Assembly (NCBI RefSeq): GCF_000143415.4
Contig: NW_003314357.1
Coordinates: 328,269-392,268, forward strand
Reading direction: 5' to 3'
DNA from: Selaginella moellendorffii
Lineage: Eukaryota > Streptophyta > Lycopodiopsida > Selaginellales > Selaginellaceae
Length of the DNA: 64,000 nt
Part shown: piece by piece, positions 1 through 8,836 of the stretch
How positions within the stretch are numbered: position 1 is the stretch's first letter
Layout of the letters: each line of letters begins with the position of its first letter
Notes under the pieces: model-generated
What the model saw: only the letters and a program-made list of their open reading frames with translations
Databases searched by the model: none
Told to the model about the DNA's origin: nothing
Translations under genes and position numbers: made by a program

Positions 1-770
1 GGAGGAGTGGACGTCGTAATTTGTGGAAGCTGAGGGCTCGCGTACGCGCGGCCCTCTCCAAAACAAAAACTTTTAAGTTGAAACTTAGAAAATCAGGTGA
101 TTTAAATTACTGCCTTTTTGTAGTGGAAGGTTTTAGTGCACATAAAACAATAGGATAGTAGAATTTTCCAAATTCTACGCAGAAATAAGTTTATCATTTG
201 CTATACAGTGTTTTATGGGGTACAGTGGCCCTAATGTCTTAGCTTTAGTTCCATATTTTCTTGATTTATAGATTTTGGTTTTTATTATAGTTGTCAACTA
301 TTATATCGATGGTTTCATAGAACCTTCAAGTTCTTATAGCAGTCTCTAGGCTATGTTTATCTCGACTGAAAATATATGGGATATTTATAAATCCCACTTT
401 AAACTTTAAGAAGGAAGAATAGAGTGTTAAAGTTACAACCAACACTAGAATCATTATGGTCATTTGCCAAAATCACGAGGAATTTGATGTACACATATAT
501 TTAAGAAGTTTAAAATTCTTATTGTCAACAACACCAAACATTATGCGATTGGAAATGTTTAGAAGAATATATAATGCTATTCAAGCTTCAAAGTTTAGAA
601 AACTGGTCCATGAACGTGGCCTACCACTCTTTTCTGGATTTAAGCGTGGTCTCCCAGCTGGAATGGACCTTTTCTTCCAGCGATTTCAGCAAGGGACCAC
701 GAGAGTGTCAAGTTGCAACATTGAAACAAATCCATGATAGCATGACGCCTATGTGTCTCCGTGTGATCCG
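1..770. other. intergenic, no gene seen
   Basis: I see no credible gene in this stretch. The open frames are short, overlap on both strands and resemble nothing I know. The last 30 bases or so lead into the block shared with the second promoter copy further on. Confidence 0.5.
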
Positions 771-991
771 TGTGAAGATTCTCTTTTGCATTGCGGTTGA
801 AATGTCTTCCGCCAGAATCGGGCCTCGTAATTGGAACCAGGAATTTGGAAGTAGAAACGTCGTCTTACGATACCGTAGAATCCAGCTATAAAAACCGCAA
901 CAAAGTCGCAGCGAGGCATCAGAATTTTCTTTGGTTTTTGGAGGGAGCAAGTTTCAAGCAAAATCCCCCTAGTTTCCTTTTGCTTGCAAGC
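771..991 (+). promoter_or_regulatory. promoter and 5' leader of the HMA gene
   Basis: A TATA box (TATAAAAA, 887-894) lies 98 bases before the ATG at 992, so a leader of about 65-70 bases is expected. The whole block, from the TTTTGCATTGC stretch near 783 to the TTGCAAGCA just before the start codon, recurs in diverged form at about 1815-2025. Promoter function is inferred from TATA position and from this conservation between copies. Confidence 0.6.
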
Positions 992-1340
992 ATGAAGAAG
1001 GTGACACTCTCTACTTGTTGGAGCTGTGAGGGAAACATCGACGCACTCAAGAAGATCGAAGGTATAACACTATCTTTGGATTGCATCGCTAAGTGTGGTC
1101 TTCTCAACAGGGGTTGACGAGGTGGAATGCGAGTCGTCAGGCCTGGTGGTGATTGGAAACTTTGATGTGGACGACGTGGTCAAGGCAATGGATTGCCACC
1201 ATAGTGTTCTTCGCTCCATCGAGAACGACTACGAGCCCCCAAAGAACAAGGAAGAGAAGGAGGAGGGGGGCTGTGGTTCTACTTCTAGCGTGGTATATGT
1301 GTACACCCACACCTACAATCACTGCAACGAGTCCAACTAA
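992..1340 (+). CDS. HMA-domain metallochaperone-like protein (99 aa, 2 exons)
   Basis: Exons 992-1061 and 1111-1340, joined over a 49-base GT-AG intron that falls after Glu23, give a 99-residue protein. It begins MKKVTLSTCWSCEGNID and continues with a beta-alpha-beta-beta pattern (VDEVECESSGLVVIGNFD, then DVVKAM). This is the heavy-metal-associated fold of plant HIPP/HPP and copper chaperones. The metal site is a CxxC (Cys9, Cys12), here C-W-S-C. After the domain (about residues 2-50) come an acidic Lys/Glu stretch and a Cys/His-containing tail. I see no CaaX prenylation box, so it is HPP-like rather than HIPP. A role in binding soft metal ions such as copper or zinc in the cytosol is inferred from the family; specificity is unknown. 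The start is the first ATG after a good TATA-box leader. Confidence 0.75.
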
Positions 1341-1814
1341 AGCTGTTCTAAGCAAAAATTTCAAGAGTTTCGTGAGGGATTGGATTGGATTTTCAAGAGC
1401 AGGTGTGAATAAGTAATAAGATCTACACTGCTTCCCGCGTCATTTGCTATTGACTTATAGTCGCAAATCCGGGTACTACCGTAGATTCCCAGAATGTATG
1501 TAACATGACAAGGTGGAACGAACCAACAGAGAGGACAAGAAAAGCAAGGGGAGCCAAGCGCAAGAACAACTTTTTGTTTCGACGCCGAACTGTTTTTGAT
1601 CTCGAGGAAGATTCAAAGTTTCGCGAAAAAAAGAGGACAGATGACATTTTAAAGTCAACGCAGCGCTCATTTGGGCTTGGGACGGGGTCTGGAGAGCCAT
1701 GCAAATGCTTATGCATCTAAGATCCTAAGAGAGCACAACAAGATCTGGTTGTGCAAGTCCATTTCATAAGAAATACCAAGAGGTGACGCGGATTCTCCAA
1801 GTCTTGAATGTTTA
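1341..1814. other. intergenic
   Basis: Downstream of the HMA gene I see no gene. Open frames at 1447-1720 run on both strands and look like chance. This interval separates the HMA gene from the orphan second promoter copy. Confidence 0.45.
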
Positions 1815-2025
1815 GACGAGTGAAATCTTCTTTTGCATTGCCAAAGCCCGGTGAAGTGGTCTTCCCCCAGAAAACGGGCCTCACGTTTTGATGTAGCGAG
1901 GAATTTGGTAGTGGACGCGTCCTTCTACGATGGCTTAACGTAGAATCCAGCTATAAAATCAGTTCGAAGCCGAGCAAGCAAGAGCAGCTCGAGCAAGTTC
2001 TTTTCTTGCAAGCAAGAGGATCTAG
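1815..2025 (+). promoter_or_regulatory. orphan duplicate of the HMA promoter and leader
   Basis: This block parallels 771-991: TTTTGCATTGCC near 1832, a shared CGGGCCTC, GAATTTGG, then TAGAATCCAGCTATAAAA with the TATA box at 1952-1958, and TTCTTTTCTTGCAAGCA at the end. Where the first copy has GCAAGCATGAAGAAG, this copy has GCAAGCAAGAGGATC, so the start codon is gone. No HMA frame follows. Instead the 3' end of a convergent B3 gene begins at 2034. It is probably the remnant of a tandem HMA duplication. Any transcript from it would run antisense into the B3 gene. Confidence 0.6.
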
Positions 2026-2033
2026 GTAGTTTG

Positions 2034-2533
2034 TCACGACTGCTGGTCACCATCGAGCGTCACGGGCAACGGCACTGCCTCTTTCTCCACTCCATCTCTT
2101 CCAAACAAGACCACCGAGAAGCACATAAAGCTGCTAGCGGCCAGCGTGAAGACGATGGAGTCACCTGGATTGAGCTGGTTGTAGACCGAAAAGGCGTGCC
2201 ATCCTGCTGCGCCCAGCCGGATTGTCTGGCTCTTTGCTTCCGCCTCGTATTCTATCTCCCACTTCACACCGCTTCGTGTCTCGAGGATCGCTTTGCCTCG
2301 ACTGCTAGCGGCGGTGCTCAGGTAGTTCTCGGGAACTGGCTGCCACGGACCAGACAAGATTCAAGAACAAGAAGAGAACAAAACAGTGAGAAAAAAAAAA
2401 TTAAACTTTTCCTGTCGAAGCTTACCAAGATCAAGCAGCAGCTCTCGGACAGGAGCTCGCTTCGCATCACCACGCAGAAGCTGTGCTCTCCCACTGTTCT
2501 CAAAGCTTTCCTTTGCCTCGCGCGCTTCTTCAT
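2034..2533 (-). CDS. small B3-domain DNA-binding protein (about 137 aa, 2 exons)
   Basis: Exons 2533-2426 and 2339-2034 on the minus strand join in phase 0 over an 86-base intron (GTAAG to GGCAG). The product is nearly all one B3 domain. It begins with basic MKKRARQRKA, then HSFCVVMRSELL at the start of the fold. The second exon carries VKWEIEY, GWHAFSVYNQL, and NPGDSIVFTL, matching the usual W-x-V, GW-x-x-F-x-x-N-x-L and GD-x-x-x-F pattern of plant REM/ARF/ABI3-type B3 domains. It most resembles the REM-like group, a plant-specific set of sequence-specific or loosely specific DNA-binding proteins. The ATG chosen lies just inside the first good splice-bounded exon; an upstream exon cannot be excluded. 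The gene converges on the orphan HMA promoter. Confidence 0.65.
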
Positions 2534-2714
2534 CTCTGGCCCAGGTAGTTCTGCTGTAACAGAAAAAGAGGAAAAAGAAAAAAGAAAACAGATTCTTGAG
2601 AGATTAAAAAGCCCGAAATACAAAAGAAAAACATTACAACCAAAGAGCTGCAAGACAAAAGAAAATCAGTGTTAAGTTAAAATCACCAGCAGAGAGGAAA
2701 TGAAGGAAAATCTT

Positions 2715-3865
2715 CTAGACCAGTGCAATGGTGCTTTCACCACCCGGTGGCTTCCTCACACCACCAAGGCAGTCTCGCGGCACCGGCTTGTCATCAGCAA
2801 ATATATCGTTACCACTCATCTCCCGAAGCTTTGCGCTGCTCAGGTGCTTCGAGTCGGATGGAGTCTTTAGAGGATCATTTTTAAAAATGTCGTTGCCACA
2901 AAGCTCGGCAGTTTTCTGTGTTAGTGACCGCTTCCTTTCCCCGGGAGACTGCAATTAACAAAGTGTTAGAAAAGCATCAGAAGTTCCAGATGAACTTTAC
3001 CATGAGGCCGGGAGCATCATCTACAGGAATTGTTGGTTCCTTGATCTTTTTAACTGGGGTGCTACCATTCTGTGGTAGCTTGTCTTCTGGAGCAAAAATG
3101 TTGCTACCGACAAGCTCCTTCACCTTGGCATTGGACTGGAGACGCTTGTGCTGTGCGTCATCGTCGGGAATGGCTTGACTTCCGCTTAATTCTTTCTGCT
3201 TTGCAAGCTCTGCTTGGGTGGTGGCTTTTCTAGGGGACGTATTATCGTTGTCACCGAAAGTAATCGCCTGGAAGATCCAATTTTTCCTTTCCGCTTAGCA
3301 AATTCACGCAAACGAACCAAAATCACCTGAAAGAGTTTCACTCCAGTGCGTTCTGGGGCGGCGGGAACAGCACCAGGCTCGTCGCAGAAAATCTTGTTTC
3401 CTGACATTTCTTTCATCTTTGATTCTGATCCGGGGCGCCTAAAAGAGACAGAGAGTGGTACGATGGAGATCAAACAACAAAAAAAAAAGAAAGAAAAAGA
3501 AAAAGAAATGAGCACCCACCGCTTAAGCAGCGCCTCGGCCTCCTCAGAGGACAGTTGCTCTCCAAACGCGTAAGTACAAGCACCGCCCGCGGGCTAAGAG
3601 GCGCAAGCTTAGAAACAAAGCAAGAAAGAGGGGAAAAAACTGTGAGCGAGGGTTTGGTGATCCCGACCTGGTGAGTCCGGATTCCGGGGCGGCCTGCCGA
3701 GGAATACTCTCGGTAGCTCTCGTCCGACGCCGACGCGAAGCCTTTGCTGTCGTTGGTCGCCGAGACGCGCACTGGGGTACGAATCTGGAGCGATGCGTCG
3801 GGATTATCCGGCCAGCTCAAGAGATCGAGATTCCTGGAAGCCTTTCCCGGCGGTGGAGGCGACAT
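2715..3865 (-). CDS. DUF4057 family protein (294 aa, 5 exons)
   Basis: Minus-strand exons 3865-3668, 3593-3520, 3438-3327, 3267-3001 and 2948-2715 join cleanly (introns of 74, 81, 59 and 52 bases) into 294 residues. The protein repeats a signature of a lysine-rich helix followed by a G-N/S-x-I-F core: MKEMSGNKIF, VKELVGSNIF, TAELCGNDIF and LREMSGNDIF. It ends GVRKPPGGESTIALV, which is nearly the invariant C-terminus of the plant DUF4057 family as I recall it. The N-terminus, rich in Pro and Ser with DLLSWP, also fits. Molecular function is not established. The third exon starts the common AITFGD block. Upstream, at about 4012-4029, lie repeated CCCTAG motifs, and the start is divergent from the ABI3-like gene. 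Confidence 0.85.
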
Positions 3866-4452
3866 CCTGCCACACAGGCAGCCGCATTGTTACCCACATT
3901 GCCACAACAAGCAAGAGAAGCGAGATCGCCTCGCCCTGGCGGTGGATCGAGAGAGAGAGAGCGAGAGAGGAAGGAGGGAGCTACCTTGAGGCGCCTGGAC
4001 GTGGAGTGGAAGAACCCTAGCCCTAGCCCTTGCCACAATGAAGCAACAAGAAAGCACTACTCAGCACTTCTTTGTAAGATAGGCGCGAAAAAGCGGGCAT
4101 TTGGGCAGAAATCCGGGGAGGCATTGCACGGACGGCCCAGATGAGCCAAATCCCGGCCGCCGGATGGACGGCGGATCTAACGTCACAAGAGGGAATATTT
4201 AAACAGGAGAAACTTTAAGCGATTAGGAAAAGAAAAAGCGAAAGGGAGTTTTATTCAAGGCTTGTGTCTGAGAGTGTTCCATGCACGAGCGTCGGATCGA
4301 GAGCTCCAGAACTGTCCACGTGTTGCAAAACTAGAATAGAAGCCCTAGAGCGCCTCTAAATTTAGCGGACAAATGCTGCTGGGAAGGAGCTCGAGATGCC
4401 AGTTCCTATATAATTTTCTCGAAGATCTTTTGCTTCCCTTGCCTTGCCGGCT
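3866..4452. promoter_or_regulatory. divergent intergenic region, DUF4057 / ABI3-like
   Basis: This 587-base gap separates two divergent start codons. On the DUF4057 side are tandem CCCTAG/AACCCTA telo-box-like motifs (4012-4029). On the ABI3-like side are an RY core CATGCA (4280-4285) and a G-box/ABRE core CACGTG (4317-4322), 31 bases apart. In seed plants the RY element is bound by the B3 domain of ABI3/FUS3/LEC2, and ACGT cores by bZIP partners such as ABI5. Autoregulation is therefore a reasonable inference, not a demonstrated fact. Confidence 0.45.
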
Positions 4453-6014
4453 ATGGCGGCCGATTCCAATCCCTCCTCTCTCTCCAGCGATTACCAAAAC
4501 GGTAGCACAAGTTTCCAGCTTGCAGATGATCACGAGCGCGATCAAAATGTGCCATGGATTCTCGACCAGGCCGATCACCCGGCGCTCATGATCGACGAGG
4601 CTGAGCACGAGCCTTGGGGATCTGCGGGTGAGGATGACAAGCTAGGCAATCTAGACATGGAGCAGCAGCTGCGGATCAACCACAGCTTCATGCAAATCCA
4701 ATCGATCTTTGGAGCGGAGGGCGAAAGCGATGACCCGATCAAGATGCCGCTTTTGGGTAACTGCTGGAGCGCGGAAGATCCGTCCCCCTGGAACCATTCT
4801 GCTGCTTTTCCCGAGGATCAGCACCAGCAAGGGAACGGGTTCTACTCCCATGATCACAGTAATGTGTTCGTGAGCCTTCCTCCTCCACAGCAGCAGCTTC
4901 AGATCATTGAGTCATCGACGTTGATGGGTGGAGGGCAGATCATGGCCGTTGCGAGCTCGTCACCTTGTGCTTCGACTAGGGCTGCCAGGAAGAACTGCAT
5001 GGCTCGCAAGAGGAGGCCAATGCTCGGCACTTCAAAGCCCGGTCCTGCTTCTGTTTCTGCTGCTGCTGCTCCTGCTCCTGCTGTGGCTGCCGTTTCAGAT
5101 GCGGAAACTACACTTCCTGACGATCACACGCAGGTGCCCACATTTTCGGAACTTCTGTTTCTTTACGTTCTTGTTGATAATGTTTGCAGGGCTTGCAGAA
5201 CAAGAATCTGAAGTTTTTGCTGCAGAAGCAGCTCAAGCCCAGTGACGTTGGGAATTTGGGAAGAATTGTGCTTCCCAAGGTGGGTGACTTACTGTTTAAT
5301 AACCCTTTTTGTGATCCAGTTCTTTTATGCAGAAAGAAGCTGAGTCTCGACTTCCCTACTTGTCGGCCAGGGAAGGAATGACATTGGCGATGGAGGACAT
5401 GACCAGCAAACGAACTTGGAATCTTAGATATAGGTAAACTTGGCACTTATTAAGAGATTTGTAAGGGTTTCTCTTTGTTATTCTTGTCCAGGTTTTGGCC
5501 AAACAACAAGAGCAGAATGTATCTATTGGAGAACACAGGGGAGTTTATCCGATCGCACAAACTTTGCGAGGGGGATTACTTGCTACTGTACAAAGACTCA
5601 CGAAATGGGAAATATGTAAGTAGTCATTTTTCAATGCCTGGATGTTTACCTTTGTGTGTTTGTGTTTCAAAGGTAATATATGGTAAGAAAGATGTAAGCG
5701 GCAGTAATGAGAAACGCCAAGCTCCAAAGCAACAAGAAGGCTGCATGGTGAAACGATCAAGATCGTTTGATTGCGAGAGGAGGAAACCAGCTGCACCCAC
5801 GCTAACATCGTCATCTTCATCGTCGTCCATACTAACAACAGCCGGGGTGATCGATACTGGGCTTAACTTCACTGACATTAAACAGGGACTTGACAAAGAT
5901 CAAGAGTCATTCGGATCGAGCAATGTGGTGTTTGATATCGATCAATTCCCATTGCTCGAGGCGAATGATCTTGCCATCGATGAAATTTTGGATCTTGTAG
6001 ACTTACCAAGTTGA
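4453..6014 (+). CDS. ABI3: ABI3/VP1-type B3 transcription factor (445 aa, 5 exons)
   Basis: Exons 4453-5133, 5190-5279, 5333-5433, 5492-5615 and 5673-6014 (introns 56, 53, 58, 57 bases) encode 445 residues. The B3 domain (about 234-338) contains [33 protein letters not shown] and YLLENTGEF, the diagnostic core of ABI3/VP1/FUS3/LEC2 proteins, which bind RY (CATGCA) DNA in ABA and maturation programmes. A basic segment [11 protein letters not shown] (about 178-188) corresponds to the B2 region. The N-terminus is acidic, like the A1 activation region, and the middle is Gln/Pro/Ala rich. The C-terminal tail after B3 is longer than usual and ends in an acidic [14 protein letters not shown]. The last intron is 57 bases with no stop, so its retention would insert 19 residues just after the B3 core. 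The ATG sits in GGCTATGGCGG context. Lineage-level identity to ABI3 versus FUS3/LEC2 is inferred from the B2 region. Confidence 0.88.
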
Positions 6015-6027
6015 AGTATCTGTTTGA

Positions 6028-6033
6028 AATAAA
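6028..6033 (+). terminator. AATAAA polyadenylation signal of the ABI3-like gene
   Basis: A perfect AATAAA lies 14 bases after the stop codon. The next gene starts only 67 bases further on, so the 3' UTR must be very short or overlap the next promoter. Confidence 0.45.
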
Positions 6034-6100
6034 AGTAATAATAGAAGTTATAAGGTGATATTGAAATTAGGGTTCCACGGTTCTTTGGTTTTGAGACAGG

Positions 6101-6352
6101 ATGAATCCCAGCTTGGCGGAACAGATCCTACAGTACGCGCTGGTGGCAGCAGCGCTTCTGGCGATGGCGTCTGGGCTGCTCACTGCCTCCTTGAAGACGA
6201 TGGTGCTCGTCTATGGCGGATCGGTGTTCGTTGTCTTGCTCGTCTTGATCCCGGATTGGGCATTCTTCTGCCGGCATCCTCGGCACTGGGTGCTTCCCAC
6301 GCCCAACTCCCCAGATCCCAGCCAGGACTCCCACAAGATCCGGCGTGATTGA
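6101..6352 (+). CDS. SPCS1: signal peptidase complex subunit 1 (SPC12), 83 aa
   Basis: This single-exon gene encodes 83 residues with two hydrophobic segments (about 10-28 and 33-52) separated by a short loop with SLKTM. It ends the second segment with a proline-rich DWAFFCRHPRHW. The order helix, short loop, LVYGG helix, P-x-W-x-F-F-x-R-H-P matches the 12 kDa subunit of the ER signal peptidase complex, whose members are about 90-100 residues. Both termini should face the cytosol in the ER membrane, and the subunit assists the catalytic SEC11 subunit. A TTAGGGTT telo-box (6067-6074) lies 27 bases before the ATG. The C-terminal tail is shorter and less basic than in Arabidopsis. Confidence 0.75.
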   Translation: MNPSLAEQILQYALVAAALLAMASGLLTASLKTMVLVYGGSVFVVLLVLIPDWAFFCRHPRHWVLPTPNSPDPSQDSHKIRRD

Positions 6353-6565
6353 TCGTGCTCTGGGGTTTCTTCCTCGCGTAGGTTCTTGTTTGTGTAATCT
6401 CGGCTTTTGCTGACCATTCTTGATTGAACTGATGTTCTTCCGTACAGAGAGTACTGTGTGAATCGGGATTTTCTCGATCGTTACCTTGAGTGGAATCGAA
6501 ATGCAAGCACGATTTCTTTCCCCCAATTGCGTGATCTGGTAGAAACTTGTGCGCGTGGCTTTTGG

Positions 6566-8059
6566 ATGATCTTGGCGCTCTCCAGTCCGATCCCATCGTT
6601 CCAGCAGCTGTGCTCTCGCGTCCGCAATTGCAGAGATGTCTCGCAGGGAAGAGAGCTCCACGCGCTTGTTCTTGGCAGCCCATACAGGGACGATACATTT
6701 CTCTCCAATCTCCTCATCCAGATGTACGGGAGCTTCGGCAAGCTTGGGGACGCGCGCGCGATCTTCGATTCCACCCACGCCCGCGATTCACACACTTGGA
6801 ATCTCATGGTCACGGCGTACGCACGGATTGGACGCCTCGAGGAGGCGCGGCTGCTCCTCGATTCGATGCCCTACTGGAATCCAGTGGCCTGGAATGCCAT
6901 GATAACAGCATATGCCCGAAATGGGCATTATGATTCTGCTATGATTCTCTTCCAAACCATGCCCGCGCGAACGGTGGTGACGTGGAACGCGATGATGCAA
7001 GCGCTAGTGGAAGCAGCAAGATACTCCGATGCCGAGTCCTTGTGGCGGAATATACCCGAGCTTACCGTGGTGACGTGGACGACTATGCTTGTAGCATTTG
7101 CCCGGCAAGGGCATATTGCGCGTGCCAAGGAGATCTTTGATATGATGCCCGAGAAGAATGTCACCACATGGACCGCTATGCTCAATGCCTACTGTGCTGT
7201 CGGGGATTTGGCGACCTCGGAAATAATTCTAGAATCTATGCCGGAACACAACGTTGTTTCCTGGACTTCAATGGTTGTCGGCTATGGCCACAAGGGAAAT
7301 CTCGAGAGCGCTAAAGTGGTGTTCGATCGTATGCCAGAATATTCCCTAGTGTCCTGGACGTCCATGGCACACGCGTACGCATCTAGAGGGCACATGACCG
7401 AGGCGGAGAGAATGTACGGTTTGATGCCAGAACGAAACGTTGTGACGCAAACCTCGATGCTAGCAGCATATGCCCAGAATGGGCATCCGGAAATGGCCAA
7501 GAATGTTTTTGACGCCATGGCCGAGAGAAACACCGTATCCTGGAATTGTATAATTGGAATGTACGCCGCGACCGGGCAGCTCAAGGCCGCCAAGCGACTG
7601 TTTGAGACGCTGCCCGAGCCAGACGTGGTGACGTGGACGACCATGATTGGCGCCTTCTCTAACACGTGGCACGGGCAGCACTACTTCTACCGCCTCAACG
7701 TCGAAGGCATCCAGCCCAGCGAGGTGACATTCACCGGCGTTTTGTCCGGGGCCACCGCCTGCCAGCTAGGACGGTCGCGCTTCGTGGACATGGTGGGCGA
7801 TTACCACGTGGCGCCATCCACGGTGCACTATGGCTCCATGGTGGACGCGCTGGGCCGGGCCGGGCAGGTGGAATATGCGGCGCGGCTGGTGGAGGAGATG
7901 CCCGTGCCGCCGGATGCCGCGGCGTGGGGGGCGGTACTGAGCGCTTGTAAAACGCAGCGCGACGTGAGCCGCGCGGCATGGGCGGCAGTCCGCGCGTTTG
8001 ATGTGGACCCGGCCAACGACACGCCTTATATGCTTCTCTCCAATGCCTGTGTTAGCTAG
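6566..8059 (+). CDS. PPR protein built of tandem 31-residue S-type repeats (497 aa)
   Basis: This is an intronless gene of 497 residues starting MILALSSPIPS. After an N-terminal region (QGRELHALVLG, FLSNLLIQMYG) come nine back-to-back repeats of 31 residues of the type VVTWTTMLVAFARQGH..A..IFD.MPE.N. Each is an S-type pentatricopeptide motif, with no intervening P or L motifs. A longer motif (VTFTGVLSG) and E-domain-like segments (VHYGSMVDALGRAGQVEYAARL, interrupted here by the limit; then AAWGAVLSACK) follow. The protein stops at MLLSNACVS, within the E region, without E+ or DYW domains. PPR proteins bind organellar RNA one base per repeat; without a DYW deaminase it would act in stability, splicing or as an editing-site recogniser. 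Targeting is inferred. The frame is open upstream of the chosen ATG, but only a GTG is available there. Confidence 0.85.
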   Translation: MILALSSPIPSFQQLCSRVRNCRDVSQGRELHALVLGSPYRDDTFLSNLLIQMYGSFGKLGDARAIFDSTHARDSHTWNLMVTAYARIGRLEEARLLLDSMPYWNPVAWNAMITAYARNGHYDSAMILFQTMPARTVVTWNAMMQALVEAARYSDAESLWRNIPELTVVTWTTMLVAFARQGHIARAKEIFDMMPEKNVTTWTAMLNAYCAVGDLATSEIILESMPEHNVVSWTSMVVGYGHKGNLESAKVVFDRMPEYSLVSWTSMAHAYASRGHMTEAERMYGLMPERNVVTQTSMLAAYAQNGHPEMAKNVFDAMAERNTVSWNCIIGMYAATGQLKAAKRLFETLPEPDVVTWTTMIGAFSNTWHGQHYFYRLNVEGIQPSEVTFTGVLSGATACQLGRSRFVDMVGDYHVAPSTVHYGSMVDALGRAGQVEYAARLVEEMPVPPDAAAWGAVLSACKTQRDVSRAAWAAVRAFDVDPANDTPYMLLSNACVS

Positions 8060-8131
8060 TTTACTCTTCTTCTAGAGTCAATGAAATTAGTCAACTCAGT
8101 TACTAATGAAGAAAGTCAACGGTTCTGGTCT

Positions 8132-8734
8132 CTATGAAATGGGCACAAAGATGAGGTCGCCAATCCCACAATTTGGGCGATCTTTGGGAACATGATAGAC
8201 TAAACTGGCGGATGGATCAAAAATCTTCCAAAAGGTCGAGTCAAATCCCACGAGAATGGCGCAGCCAGTGCTGGAAAAGCTTGTCACCAGTGGATGCTTT
8301 GCGAGCAATCGCATGAGCGCGTCGCCTTTCACGTCCTTCATCCTTAGGAACGAGCCCGGCCAGCCATCGAATTCCCACGACAGAGTGACGAGCTCGTGGC
8401 GATGATTGTTTGCTCGGATCGTCATCCAGCTGATGGTCGAGTTTGGATTCCTCTCTCGCAATTCGATGCAATTCGTCTTGGCCGTGACCAGCGCGCACGC
8501 CAGGAGATTGTCCAGCCACGGGATTCCATAGAGTTTCTCCTCGGTTTGTAGCTCTTGTAAACACCCACGGACGAGACCACTCCAATCGACGCCGCAAGGC
8601 AAAGAAATCTTTGATCGTGGGATCCTCACTCTCACCTCTACAATGGATCTAGAAATCTCTTCCACTCCCTCGTGACCAAACTTCGATGATTTGGAGCGCA
8701 AGCTTCGGTCTGGGCGACCACACACGGTCCCCAT
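8132..8734 (-). CDS. unrecognised 200-aa protein
   Basis: The minus-strand frame starting at the ATG of 8734 gives 200 residues. I do not recognise the family. It has two halves: a basic N-terminus (RSLRSKSSKFG) and a compact mixed region with VDWSGLVRGCLQELQ, IPWLDNLLACALVTAK, VTLSWEFDGWPGSF and CAILVGFDSTFWKIFD. It has no signal peptide, no membrane segment and no obvious catalytic motif. Amino-acid composition and the alternating hydrophobic pattern look protein-like. The frame stays open upstream to 9295, but that part lies antisense to the S1 gene and is probably chance, so I chose the ATG just before the divergent start at 8837. The gene converges on the PPR gene, with 72 bases between their stop codons. 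Confidence 0.55.
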   Translation of the reverse strand: MGTVCGRPDRSLRSKSSKFGHEGVEEISRSIVEVRVRIPRSKISLPCGVDWSGLVRGCLQELQTEEKLYGIPWLDNLLACALVTAKTNCIELRERNPNSTISWMTIRANNHRHELVTLSWEFDGWPGSFLRMKDVKGDALMRLLAKHPLVTSFSSTGCAILVGFDSTFWKIFDPSASLVYHVPKDRPNCGIGDLIFVPIS

Positions 8735-8836
8735 GCTGACCAAGGATCCCCTTTTTAGTCTGTTTGACCTACCAAAGAAGGAAGTCCTCTTAAACCCTGG
8801 GAAGAACCCTAAATTCTCCGGGCAAATGCGAGCGCG
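8735..8836. promoter_or_regulatory. 102-base bidirectional promoter region
   Basis: Only 102 bases separate the divergent ATGs of the unknown gene and the S1 gene. An AACCCTAAA telo-box lies at 8805-8813, 23 bases before the S1 start. No TATA box is obvious. Shared bidirectional control is inferred from spacing. Confidence 0.4.

Noticed and set aside
2031-2675. 214-codon plus-strand frame
   Set aside because: It is antisense to the B3 gene, crosses its intron and has no family resemblance.
6458-6565. Longer PPR start with 36 extra residues
   Set aside because: It would need a GTG start. The ATG at 6566 is the first in frame.
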